From Sphingomonas sp. AOB5 (GTDB taxonomy: Bacteria; Pseudomonadota; Alphaproteobacteria; Sphingomonadales; Sphingomonadaceae), in the NCBI RefSeq assembly GCF_029433115.1, contig NZ_JARNTV010000013.1, positions 1 through 64,000 of the forward strand: a stretch of 64,000 nucleotides of DNA, read 5' to 3'. The position numbers were made by a program, and so were the translations under genes. Under the pieces are notes generated by a model that was not told the DNA's origin, made no database searches, and saw nothing but the letters and a program-made list of their open reading frames with translations. Of this stretch, positions 45,548 to 53,865 are shown piece by piece; position 1 is the stretch's first letter; every line of letters starts with the position of its first letter.

Positions 45548-46095
45548 TCCGGCGCCTTTTCCCGCGCGGGCAGAAACTTGGGGTTGCGCAGCAGCGCCGC
45601 CGAGATCAGCGGCACGACTGGCGTCACCACCGCGATCTCCATGAAGGTGATCAGCATGCGCCACACCGGATTGGCGTACCACACTCGCATCGCGTCCATC
45701 TCGGCCACCTTCTTCGCCAACTCGGCCGCGGGCATGCCCTGCGCGCGCCATATCTCGGTCTGGGTCGCGATGAACTTGTCGAGGAAGGTATAGTCGGTCG
45801 CCCACATATAGACCTCCCACAGCACCACATAGGCAAGCGCCGCCATCAGAGAGATCGCCATGCCCACGCCAAGCGCTGGCAGGAAGCGGATCACCCCGCC
45901 CTTCTCCACATCGCGATAGCGCTTCAACCCGACGAAGATCAGCACCATCGCCACCAGCATGATCAGATAGCCGAGGAACACCGATCCGTCGGCATGATCC
46001 TGGCCCGATGTGACCAGCAGCACCAATGTGGTTCCGATGATGGCGGCTCCCACCAGCCAGCCATAGACCAAAGCGTAACGAAGAACCGGATTCAT
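45544..46095 (-). CDS. DUF4199 membrane protein
   Basis: A 183-residue protein with four hydrophobic helices; NPVLRYALVYGWLVGAAIIG and FLGYLIMLVAMVLIFVGLKRYRD match DUF4199. ATG 46093-46095 has GGGGAG eight bases upstream. Often paired with a membrane LuxR-type protein, as here 96 bases upstream. Confidence 0.8.
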   Translation of the reverse strand: MNPVLRYALVYGWLVGAAIIGTTLVLLVTSGQDHADGSVFLGYLIMLVAMVLIFVGLKRYRDVEKGGVIRFLPALGVGMAISLMAALAYVVLWEVYMWATDYTFLDKFIATQTEIWRAQGMPAAELAKKVAEMDAMRVWYANPVWRMLITFMEIAVVTPVVPLISAALLRNPKFLPAREKAPD

Positions 46096-46191
46096 GACGA
46101 TCACTCCCCTTGTTGCGCCGCCGGTCTGGCCGGTTTTCAGGGCCGGGAGCTATCACCCGGATGGGTGATTTGGGCCCGTCGCCCCGATTTC

Positions 46192-46605
46192 CTACTCGAT
46201 CAGTGCCAGCCAGCGGGCCTTTTCGATCGCCTGGATGCGCCCGCCCACTTCCAGTTTCTCGAACAGGCGCGCGACATGCGTCTTCACCGTGTTGGGCGAG
46301 ATGCCCAGTGTCCGCGCCAGTTCCTTGTTCGATTGTCCCGAGGCCAGCAGTCCGAGAATCTCGCATTCGCGTGGTGTCAGCCCCAGCGAGTCGATCGCGG
46401 CCCGATTGCGCTCGAACGGCCCGCGCACGGTGCGCGGCGTCAGCCGCATGCCCGCCCAGATGCCCAGCCCGACAAAGGCGACGGCCAGCACCGCGATATA
46501 GATTTCACCGGTCAGCGCGCGCGCCGCATAGCGATACTCCAGCCACTGCACGGCAAACGCCGCCGCGGCCAGCGCACCGGCATAGAGGAATATCATCCGC
46601 TTCAT
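46192..46605 (-). CDS. Membrane-bound LuxR-type helix-turn-helix protein
   Basis: A 137-residue protein with two membrane helices (about 5-25 and 35-52) and a C-terminal LuxR domain: LTPRECEILGLLASGQSNKELA and ISPNTVKTHVARLFEKL. No receiver or ligand domain exists, so control may depend on the membrane or on the DUF4199 partner downstream. A membrane-tethered HTH regulator is unusual. Confidence 0.85.
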   Translation of the reverse strand: MKRMIFLYAGALAAAAFAVQWLEYRYAARALTGEIYIAVLAVAFVGLGIWAGMRLTPRTVRGPFERNRAAIDSLGLTPRECEILGLLASGQSNKELARTLGISPNTVKTHVARLFEKLEVGGRIQAIEKARWLALIE

Positions 46606-46659
46606 CGCCGTCGAGGCTGCCGCAAAGCGCGGCGCACGCCAAGCCCCGTCGCGGCGGAC

Positions 46660-47397
46660 CTACTCGGTGGGAACCTGCATGATCGCCGGCCCGCCCGCAC
46701 CGCGCTCCACACCATCGGCTCGCGCGCCCATCATCGCTCCGGGCGTGACGTTCCAATTACCGTTGGACGTCAGGGTGACCGTGCACGCATTCTGCGCGAA
46801 ATCTGTCGGCACCGACACATAGGCGCTGTTCTGCTGGATCGTATCCCAGTCGGTCAGGGCGTTGTTGCTGAAATTGCCCGTCGTGACATAGAAGTTCAGG
46901 ACCGGCGTCATGGTCAAGGTCTGGCCGGGTGCCGGCGACCAGGTCATGCCGACGAAACCGGACGAGGTCTGAATGCCGAACGACATGCTGGCAAACCAGC
47001 CGTTTCCTTCGTTGTTCGGCTGGTCGAATTCATTCGCGGTGATCGCGATATTGTCCGGCCCTGTCGCTCCCGCCAGTTCCATATTCGGCCCCTCGGGGGG
47101 CGGCACGTTCGCGTAGTTCACCTGCCAAGTCTGCGACAGGTCGCTGTTGTTGACGATGTCCGAATCGATCACGACATTCAGCCCGACCGCCTCTTTGCTC
47201 GCGCCTGCCCCGACGATATATTGCACGGGGATCGTGATGCTGGTCGGCGAAGGGGCGTTCGGAGCGACCACCATCGCCGCGCTGGAATTGGCGAACACGC
47301 CCGGATTGTACGCAAGCTCCTGCGGCGGCGCGAGGAAGACCCAGAAGACCTGATTGACGGCGGACTGGTTCACCAGATTGATCGTGTACTGGTCCAT
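46660..47397 (-). CDS. Unknown protein, paralogue of the next gene (pair member 1)
   Basis: A 245-residue protein without signal peptide or membrane helix: MDQYTINLVNQSAVNQVFWVF at the start, Asn/Gln/Thr-rich beta-type sequence, and a closing GGPAIMQVPTE. The next gene upstream has the same architecture (YTIYLVNQS start, GGPAIMPASLE end, a MSFG core and TWSP/TWLP block). No family recognised. GAGGAG precedes ATG 47395-47397. Confidence 0.65.
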   Translation of the reverse strand: MDQYTINLVNQSAVNQVFWVFLAPPQELAYNPGVFANSSAAMVVAPNAPSPTSITIPVQYIVGAGASKEAVGLNVVIDSDIVNNSDLSQTWQVNYANVPPPEGPNMELAGATGPDNIAITANEFDQPNNEGNGWFASMSFGIQTSSGFVGMTWSPAPGQTLTMTPVLNFYVTTGNFSNNALTDWDTIQQNSAYVSVPTDFAQNACTVTLTSNGNWNVTPGAMMGARADGVERGAGGPAIMQVPTE

Positions 47398-47456
47398 GGC
47401 TTCGCTCTCCTCGATCATGGCATGGCCCATGATACCGCGAAACCGCGCCGCCACCG

Positions 47457-47491
47457 CTATCGTTATTGAACCGTTCTGATCGGCAAATCAC
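47457..47491 (-). promoter_or_regulatory. Conserved promoter block of pair member 1
   Basis: On the minus strand TTGCCG, 17 bases, ACGATA within a 35-base block that is nearly identical to 48312-48347. It lies 59 bases upstream of the start codon, as its counterpart lies 58 bases upstream of the other gene. Confidence 0.5.
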
Positions 47492-47503
47492 CCGGCGCGG
47501 TGG

Positions 47504-48253
47504 CTATTCCAGCGAAGCCGGCATGATCGCCGGGCCGCCAGAGCCGGGTTCCTCGCCGCGGGCTGGATGCGCGCCAAGCACTATTCCCGGAACGACGCTC
47601 CATGTACCGTCGGGGAGCAACGTGACAGTGCACGCTCCCTCGGCAAAGCTGTCCGGCACCGAAACGGCCGCACTAGACTGCGCCAGTTCGGCCAGCGGGG
47701 TCAGTTGATTGGACTCGAACCTACCCATCGCCACGACAAGGAAATCCATCTTCGGCGTGATCGTCACAGTCTCACCCGCAACCGGGAGCCACGTCACGCC
47801 GGTGAACCCCAACTCGAAATCCAACCCGAACGACATGCTGGGACACAGATCCTCATTCCCGCGAGCGGGCGGGTCGCAAATGTCGGTGGTAATCGAGACG
47901 CTGCCCGGCGGCACCGCTGTGGACAACGCCGTCAGCCCCGGCCCCACGGGCGGTCGCAGGTAGAAATAGGTTGCGCGCCATGCCTGTGACAGGTTGGTCG
48001 GCACGAACACTATCGGCGCGATCGTCGATCCCTCCAGGACCGATTGGTTGCCGGCGTCCGGCGCCACAACATAGCTCTCCGCAATGCCGAAGCCGAGAAG
48101 CCCGTCATAATTGGGTTTTACCGGCATCCATACGCTTGAATTACCGTACACATATGGATGGCCTGCCAGTTCCGGCGGCATCGCGAAGAAGAGAGCGAAA
48201 TCCCAGGTCGTTCCGGACTGGTTGACCAGATAGATCGTGTACTGCGTCGTCAT
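47504..48253 (-). CDS. Unknown protein, paralogue of 46660 gene (pair member 2)
   Basis: A 249-residue protein: MTTQYTIYLVNQSGTTWDFAL start, Pro-rich loops, PSMSFGLDFELGFTGVTWLP core and GSGGPAIMPASLE end. No signal peptide. It differs from its partner throughout the middle, so duplication is not recent. No family recognised. Confidence 0.65.
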   Translation of the reverse strand: MTTQYTIYLVNQSGTTWDFALFFAMPPELAGHPYVYGNSSVWMPVKPNYDGLLGFGIAESYVVAPDAGNQSVLEGSTIAPIVFVPTNLSQAWRATYFYLRPPVGPGLTALSTAVPPGSVSITTDICDPPARGNEDLCPSMSFGLDFELGFTGVTWLPVAGETVTITPKMDFLVVAMGRFESNQLTPLAELAQSSAAVSVPDSFAEGACTVTLLPDGTWSVVPGIVLGAHPARGEEPGSGGPAIMPASLE

Positions 48254-48311
48254 GGCTTCGCGCTCCCGGGCCGTGGCATGCTTCCGGATAGCTTGAATCG
48301 TGCCAAGGCCA

Positions 48312-48347
48312 CTATCGTTATTGCACCGTTCCGACGGGCAAAATCAC
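48312..48347 (-). promoter_or_regulatory. Conserved promoter block of pair member 2
   Basis: On the minus strand TTGCCC, 17 bases, ACGATA. The shared core CAATAACGATAG and GGAACGGT/AGAACGGT are identical or near-identical to the block at 47457-47491. It begins at the phosphatase stop. Confidence 0.5.
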
Positions 48348-48811
48348 GCGGTACGCAGAGCCCGCACCAGCCCCTCGGCAGCCAGTTTCACCTCTTCCCA
48401 CACCGTGTCGAAATCACCTTCGTCGCCATAATAGGGATCGCGCACATCCTCGCCCGTGCGGCCGGGGACATGATCCATCAGCAGCGCGATCTGCGCGGTC
48501 GAGTCATTGGGCGCAATCGCGCGAAGGTCGCGCAGATTCTGCCGGTCCAGCGCCAGGATGAAGTCGAAGCGCCGGAAATCCTCGCCGCGCACCTGACGCG
48601 CCTTGTACCTTGAGATGTCGATCCCGTGCCGCGCCGCGACCGCCTGCGATCGTGGATCGGGTGGGAAGCCAGCATGCCAGTCGCCCGTCCCGGCGCTGTC
48701 GACGGTCGCTTCCACGCCCGCCCGCGCGGCAGCGTCGCGCATCGCGGCCTCGGCCAGTGGCGACCGGCAGATATTGCCCAGACAGACGAACAGATAGGAT
48801 TGCGGCCTCAC
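48344..48811 (-). CDS. Low-molecular-weight protein tyrosine phosphatase
   Basis: A 155-residue phosphatase: catalytic P-loop CLGNICRS with Cys10 and Arg16, and the acid loop DPYYGD near residue 120. Acts in the cytoplasm on phosphotyrosine (often exopolysaccharide kinases). No tyrosine kinase gene is adjacent. Confidence 0.93.
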   Translation of the reverse strand: MRPQSYLFVCLGNICRSPLAEAAMRDAAARAGVEATVDSAGTGDWHAGFPPDPRSQAVAARHGIDISRYKARQVRGEDFRRFDFILALDRQNLRDLRAIAPNDSTAQIALLMDHVPGRTGEDVRDPYYGDEGDFDTVWEEVKLAAEGLVRALRTA

Positions 48812-48873
48812 GAAAACCCCTTTTCGTAAACTCGGTATGGTCCTAGGCTGGGCGCAAAGAAAAGGGAGAGGAT

Positions 48874-50436
48874 ATGGCGAGCGATACGCAGGCGGCTCCG
48901 GCCGAAACCCGTGCCAGTGCCTATAGCTGGTATGTTCTCGTCATCCTCTTCCTCGTCTACGCGCTCAATTTCATCGATCGCCAGATCATCACCATTCTTG
49001 CCGACGATATCCAGAAGGATCTCGGCCTCACCCATGCCGATATCGGCTTTCTCTACGGCACCGCTTTCGGCGTGTTCTACGCGCTGTTCGGCATTCCGCT
49101 CGGGCGGCTGGCCGATAACTGGCACCGCGTCCGCCTGCTCACCGCGGGCCTTGCGCTGTGGTCGGCGATGACTGCGCTTTCGGGCCTCGCGCGCAGCGGG
49201 ATGCAGCTTACCGCCGCGCGGATCGGCGTCGGCATCGGCGAGGCGACTGCCAGCCCTGCCGCCTATTCGCTGCTGTCGGACTGGTTCCCCAAGCGCCAGC
49301 GCGCCACTGCGCTGGCTATCTATTCGGCCGGCATCTATTTCGGCGGCGGCTTCTCGCTGTTCGTCGGGGGCAAGATCGTCGAGTGGTGGAACGCCGCCTA
49401 TCCCGGCGGCGGTCCGTTCGGGCTGGTCGGCTGGCAGGCCGCGTTCATGGCGGTCGGCCTGCCCGGCATCCTGCTTGCCGTGCTGGTCTTCACCCTGCGC
49501 GAGCCCACCCGCGGCCAGTCGGAGGGGCTGATCGCTCCGGCCCATCCCGCACCGTTCAAGGCCTTTTTCGAAGACCTTCTGACCATCGTCCCGCCGCTCA
49601 CCCTGATCGGTGCGGCGCGCAACGGGGTGAATGCGCTGATCGGCAATCTGGCGGTGCTGCTGGCGGTCGTGCTGGTGGTCAGCGGGCTGATTTGGGCCGG
49701 CGAGCCGAAGCCGCAATGGATCGCGGTCGGGATCGGCGTCTATGCGGTGTACAGCTGGGCAGCGGCGCTGCGTCACCGCGACCGGCCAACCTTCGCGCTG
49801 ATCGTCGGCACCCCCGCGTTCCTGTGCGTCGTGGTCGCCTATGGCCTGAACGCGTTCATGGCCTATGCCGTGTCGGCAGTCGCGCCGATCTATGGCATCC
49901 GCACCTTCGGCGTGACCCCGGCCGAGATCGGTCTGTGGGTCGGCGGTCCGGCGATCCTTTCCGGCTTCCTCGGCGTCACGCTGGGCGGGATGACCGCGGA
50001 CCGGCTGCGGCTGAAGCGGCCTTCGGGCCGTATCGCGGTGATCATCTTCGGGGCGATCGCTCCGATCCCCGCCGTCGCGCTCGCCTTCACCACCGGCGAG
50101 AAATCGGTCTTCTACATGATGCTGCCCGTCGCGCAGTTCCTCGCCAGCAGTGCACTGGGCGCCGCCGCCGCATCGACGCAGGACCTCGTCCTGCCCCGCA
50201 TGCGCGGTACCGCGACTGCCGCCTTCTTCATCGGCACGACGTTGCTGGGGTTGGCGATGGGTCCGTATCTGGCGGGCCGGGTGGCGGATCTGACCGGCAG
50301 CCTGTCGACCGGTATCCTGTCGCTGATCGCTACCGTGCCGGTTGCGCTGCTGGCGGGTATTCTGGCTTATCGGCTGGTGCCGAAGGCCGAAGCGACCCGT
50401 GAGGAACGTGCGCGGCAGTCTGGGGAACCGCTCTGA
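48874..50436 (+). CDS. MFS transporter, spinster-like
   Basis: A 520-residue protein with about 12 hydrophobic helices; NFIDRQIITILADDIQKDLGLT (in parts) and GRLADNWHRVRLL are the family's first-loop signatures, and a central extra cytosolic/hydrophobic block lies at about 230-290. Substrate unknown; spinster-like carriers move sphingolipids or other organic anions. AGGGAGAGG precedes the ATG. Confidence 0.86.
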   Translation: MASDTQAAPAETRASAYSWYVLVILFLVYALNFIDRQIITILADDIQKDLGLTHADIGFLYGTAFGVFYALFGIPLGRLADNWHRVRLLTAGLALWSAMTALSGLARSGMQLTAARIGVGIGEATASPAAYSLLSDWFPKRQRATALAIYSAGIYFGGGFSLFVGGKIVEWWNAAYPGGGPFGLVGWQAAFMAVGLPGILLAVLVFTLREPTRGQSEGLIAPAHPAPFKAFFEDLLTIVPPLTLIGAARNGVNALIGNLAVLLAVVLVVSGLIWAGEPKPQWIAVGIGVYAVYSWAAALRHRDRPTFALIVGTPAFLCVVVAYGLNAFMAYAVSAVAPIYGIRTFGVTPAEIGLWVGGPAILSGFLGVTLGGMTADRLRLKRPSGRIAVIIFGAIAPIPAVALAFTTGEKSVFYMMLPVAQFLASSALGAAAASTQDLVLPRMRGTATAAFFIGTTLLGLAMGPYLAGRVADLTGSLSTGILSLIATVPVALLAGILAYRLVPKAEATREERARQSGEPL

Positions 50437-50440
50437 GAAA

Positions 50441-50469
50441 AAGCCCCTCCCCTTCAGAAGGAGGGGCTT
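50441..50469 (-). terminator. Terminator of sodC
   Basis: AAGCCCCTCC (50441-50450) pairs with GGAGGGGCTT (50460-50469); on the minus strand TTTTTC follows. It is shared by the convergent MFS gene. Confidence 0.85.
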
Positions 50470-50476
50470 AGAGAAC

Positions 50477-51028
50477 TCACTTCGCAGCAAACACCCCGCA
50501 CGCGATCCGCGCGCCGCTGTTGCCTGCGGGGTCGGTCTTCAGATCGTCCGGACCGGCATGCACGACGAAGGCCGCGCCGTCCTCGTCCATCAGATCCTCG
50601 AACGCGCCGCCCGGCAGGGTGAAGGTCATCGTGCCCTTGCCGTCCGCGCCGACCACCAGATTGGGGATGTCGCCGACATGCGGGCCGGCCGGGTTCATGC
50701 TGCCATGCTGGTGGCCGCTCGGGTTCCAGTGACCGCCCGCCGTGGTGAAGCCGGGCGCTTCGCACTTGCCGACCGTGTGGATGTGCACGCCGTGCGGGCC
50801 GGGCGAGACGCCGCTCACCTCCATGCTCACCACAAGGTCGCCGTCCTTCTGCTTCACCCAGGCCTTGCCGACATCGGCGCCCTCCGGCGTCTTGAGCAGC
50901 GCCTCGACGACGAAGCTGCCCGCCGCATAGCGTCCGCCGGAAGTCGTCACGACCTCTTCCTTCGCCGCACACGCGCTGGTGCCTGCCAGAACCAGCGCCG
51001 CCGCTGCTGCAATCCGCAAAGCCGTCAT
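50477..51028 (-). CDS. sodC: Cu/Zn superoxide dismutase
   Basis: A 183-residue enzyme with a signal peptide (MTALRIAAAAALVLAGTSAC, which also gives a lipobox-like SAC). Metal ligands: HGVHIHTVGKC, GHWNPSGHQHG, HVGD and the ADG/VVHAGPDDL region, plus the disulfide partner in RIACGV. Removes superoxide in the periplasm. ATG 51026-51028 follows GGAGAT. Confidence 0.93.
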   Translation of the reverse strand: MTALRIAAAAALVLAGTSACAAKEEVVTTSGGRYAAGSFVVEALLKTPEGADVGKAWVKQKDGDLVVSMEVSGVSPGPHGVHIHTVGKCEAPGFTTAGGHWNPSGHQHGSMNPAGPHVGDIPNLVVGADGKGTMTFTLPGGAFEDLMDEDGAAFVVHAGPDDLKTDPAGNSGARIACGVFAAK

Positions 51029-51146
51029 CGTCCGATCTCCATGAAATTTGCCTTCCAATGACTGGATAGCGCGCGGGTTCCAAGAGCCGTGACGCCACGG
51101 AAACGATTCCGCGGTCCTGGAAACACAATAATACAATCGTCGAATA

Positions 51147-52172
51147 TCAGGCGATGCAGTCCCCGGTGCGCGTCCCGCCGATCGATCCGACGCCCAAAAT
51201 GATCTTCGCTCGCCGCTGGAAGGTCAGCGCCTGCCACCGCCCGCCATTGCCGGTCGCGGTGCGGCTGCGCAGGAAGGTCAGCGTCAGCAACTCGTGCTGC
51301 TCCTCGTCCACCAGCCCCTTGTCGATCATGCAGGTCCAGCGCTGGGCATTCCACGCCAGATCATAGACGATGCCGTCCTGATCGATCGTCTCGCCGATCG
51401 CCTGATACCAGCGCACCAGTGCCTTCAGCCGCGCGGTCCGCTGCTCGGGCGTCTGGTTGATCATCTTCAGCCGCACGCGCAGCAGGTCCGCGTCGGCCGG
51501 GAAACCGCCCTGCTGCACCTTGGTGTCGATCGCCCATTTGATCTTGCGCGCGGTGATCGGCCCGCTTGGGAACACCCGCGCCAGATCGGCCTGCACCGAC
51601 CGCAGCAGCTTCACGAACGTGTCGGTTTGCACCTGCAGCATCAGGTCGGTCTCGAACAGGGCGACCAGTTCGGCCTTCAGCACCGGCCCCAGCTTGCCCG
51701 CCGCGTCCTGCCCGGCCAGCAATCCGTTGCGGCACGCGGTGCTGATCGTGGCGGCCAGGCATCCGTCGGAGAACAGTAGTTCGCCGAACGCCGGCGCCAG
51801 CGTGTTCCGGGCATTCACGAACGCCGCATTGGTCGCGAAGCGCGAGCGCCAGCTCTTGAGCAGCGGCTGCAGGCTGCCCGTCCCGAAATTCCATTGCGAC
51901 ATGCCGACCGAGATGACCTGTCCGTCGAAATTGCCCGATGGCCCTGCCCAGCAGCCGCCCGTCTCCGGCATCGACGTCTCGACCATCGCGGCGAAGATCA
52001 TCGCGCGGTCGATCCCGATCTCCGCCAGCTTGGCCGCGTCCACGGGATCGATCTTGAGGAAGTTCGGCTTGCCCGACTTGCCATCGACATCGCCCACCTT
52101 GCGGCACTCCGCCGCATGCGCGGGCATGGCCGCCGCCAGCATCAGGAACAGCGCAAGAAACCACCGTGCCAT
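51147..52172 (-). CDS. Exported protein of unknown function (tandem paralogue 1)
   Basis: A 341-residue protein with signal peptide (MARWFLALFLMLAAAMPAHA). Shared with its neighbour: CRKVGDV, FLKIDP, LAEIGIDRAMIFAAM, METS-type VETSMPETGGCWA, and VISVGMSQWNFGTGSLQPLL, plus the C-terminal WQALTFQRRAKIILG. Glu in ETS and the GMSQW segment look like a hydrolase active site, but I cannot name the family. An operon with the next gene is likely. Confidence 0.65.
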   Translation of the reverse strand: MARWFLALFLMLAAAMPAHAAECRKVGDVDGKSGKPNFLKIDPVDAAKLAEIGIDRAMIFAAMVETSMPETGGCWAGPSGNFDGQVISVGMSQWNFGTGSLQPLLKSWRSRFATNAAFVNARNTLAPAFGELLFSDGCLAATISTACRNGLLAGQDAAGKLGPVLKAELVALFETDLMLQVQTDTFVKLLRSVQADLARVFPSGPITARKIKWAIDTKVQQGGFPADADLLRVRLKMINQTPEQRTARLKALVRWYQAIGETIDQDGIVYDLAWNAQRWTCMIDKGLVDEEQHELLTLTFLRSRTATGNGGRWQALTFQRRAKIILGVGSIGGTRTGDCIA

Positions 52173-52237
52173 GAAACGCTCCCCCGACGAACGCGATCAT
52201 GCAGGATGATGCAGGTTCCCCGGCGGGGAGTCGAGCC

Positions 52238-53317
52238 TCAGCCGGTACAATTCCCGTCGCGGCGCCCGCTCACGCTGCCGATGCCGAGGATGATCTTCGC
52301 CCGCCGCGAGAAGGTCAGCGCCTGCCACCGGCCCGAATTGCCGACCGCGGTGCGGCTGCGGATGAAGGTCAGATGCAGCATCTCATAGGCTTCGGGATCG
52401 ATCATCCCCTTGTCGATCATGCAGTTCCACTGCTGGTAGTTCCAGTCGAAGTCGCGCTTCACCCCGTCCTGATCGATCGTCAGGCTGAGGCTGCGATACC
52501 AGTTAAAGATCGCGCGCAACCGGTCCCAGCGCTCGCTTTCGGGCATCGCCGCCAGCTTGCCGCGCACCCGCGCCAGATCCTCGTCGAGCGGAAAGAAGCC
52601 CTGCTGCACCTTGGTATCCACCGCCCAGCGCACCTTGCGCCGGGTGATCGGCTGGCCCGCGAACACGCGCAGCAGATCGATCCGCACCGCTTCGAGCAGT
52701 TCGACATAGTGATCGGCCTGCACCTGCAGCATCTCGTCGCTTTCGAAGATTGCGGTCAGCTCGGCGAAGATCACCGGGTTCAGCCAGCCGTCGCTGCCAT
52801 GCGCCGCCAGCACGCCTGCGCGGCATTTGTCCCCCACCGGCACCTTCAGGCAATCGCGCGAGAACAGCAGCTTGCCATAGACCGGCGCCAGCTCGCGTAC
52901 CGCCTTGCGATACGCCCGCCCTGACCGGAACTGCGCGCGCCAAGCCTTCAGCACCGGTTGCAGGCTGCCCGTCCCGAAATTCCATTGCGACATGCCGACC
53001 GAGATCAACTGGCTGTCGAAATTGCCCACCGGCATCGCCCAGCAACCGACCGTTTCGGGGATCGAGGTCTCGGCCATCAGCGCGAAAATGCCCGCGCGGT
53101 CCAGCCCGATCTCGGCCAGCCGTGCGGCGCTTTCGGGTGCGATCTTCAGGAATTGCGGGCGGCCGTCGCGGCTCGCCACATCGCCCACCTTGCGGCAGGT
53201 TTTCGCGATCTCCTGCGGGGTCTGGGGATGTACTGGCGGCTCGACAGGCGTCTGGGCCATCGCGCTTCCGCCAGCCGCAAGCGCCAGCCCCGCGATCAGA
53301 ATAGCAAGCCGCCGCAT
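52238..53317 (-). CDS. Exported protein of unknown function (tandem paralogue 2)
   Basis: A 359-residue protein with signal peptide (MRRLAILIAGLALAAGGSAMA). It matches the neighbouring gene through TCRKVGDV, FLKIAPESAARLAEIG, ETSIPETVGCWA, GMSQWNFGTGSLQP and RWQALTFSRRAKIILG. A Pro-rich spacer follows the signal peptide. It lies 65 bases upstream of its paralogue in the same orientation. Confidence 0.65.
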   Translation of the reverse strand: MRRLAILIAGLALAAGGSAMAQTPVEPPVHPQTPQEIAKTCRKVGDVASRDGRPQFLKIAPESAARLAEIGLDRAGIFALMAETSIPETVGCWAMPVGNFDSQLISVGMSQWNFGTGSLQPVLKAWRAQFRSGRAYRKAVRELAPVYGKLLFSRDCLKVPVGDKCRAGVLAAHGSDGWLNPVIFAELTAIFESDEMLQVQADHYVELLEAVRIDLLRVFAGQPITRRKVRWAVDTKVQQGFFPLDEDLARVRGKLAAMPESERWDRLRAIFNWYRSLSLTIDQDGVKRDFDWNYQQWNCMIDKGMIDPEAYEMLHLTFIRSRTAVGNSGRWQALTFSRRAKIILGIGSVSGRRDGNCTG

Positions 53318-53406
53318 CGTCGATCCCCAAATCCTGCCCGACGCGCACCATGCCCGCGCGACGCACGGCGGCGCAAGCCAGCAGCAAATCGGTGAAAAAT
53401 GCGGCC

Positions 53407-53793
53407 TCAGCCGCGCGGCATCTGCAGCGAGGCGAAGCAGGTGAAGCCCGCCGTGCCCGATTGCAGGCGGCGGATATAGTTGGTGTAGGCGCGGCTGCGC
53501 TCATAATCAGCGCCGGGCAGCGTGCCGCCGTTCAGCGCGCGCTTCACATCCTCGGCCTTGTACTTCACGCCCGGCGGCGGGAATGCGCCTGCAGTGCCGG
53601 GTGCGACCAGCGTCCCGTCGGGCGCGATATAGCTGCCCGCCTTGCCCGGATCGGGCACCGGAATCTCGCAATTCATCACCGATGCACTGGTCTGCGCCAG
53701 TGCCGGACGGATCGAAACGATCGCGGACGCCGACGCGGCGCCGATCATCAGCGCACGTCTGGTTGCCCGGGGAAGCTCGTTATCGTCGGCCAT
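53407..53793 (-). CDS. Small exported protein with twin-arginine-like signal
   Basis: A 128-residue protein: RATRRALMIGAASASAIVSIRPALAQ resembles a Tat signal (RR followed by a hydrophobic stretch and ALAQ). The mature part has two cysteines (NCEIPVP, FTCFASLQ) and no recognised family. AGGAAG precedes ATG 53791-53793. Confidence 0.6.
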   Translation of the reverse strand: MADDNELPRATRRALMIGAASASAIVSIRPALAQTSASVMNCEIPVPDPGKAGSYIAPDGTLVAPGTAGAFPPPGVKYKAEDVKRALNGGTLPGADYERSRAYTNYIRRLQSGTAGFTCFASLQMPRG

Positions 53794-53865
53794 GATGCTT
53801 CTTCCTGCGCCCAAGCCTCTTTCGCAATCGTAAATCGCAGTTAACCCGGCTAGAGGGGCCGCATC

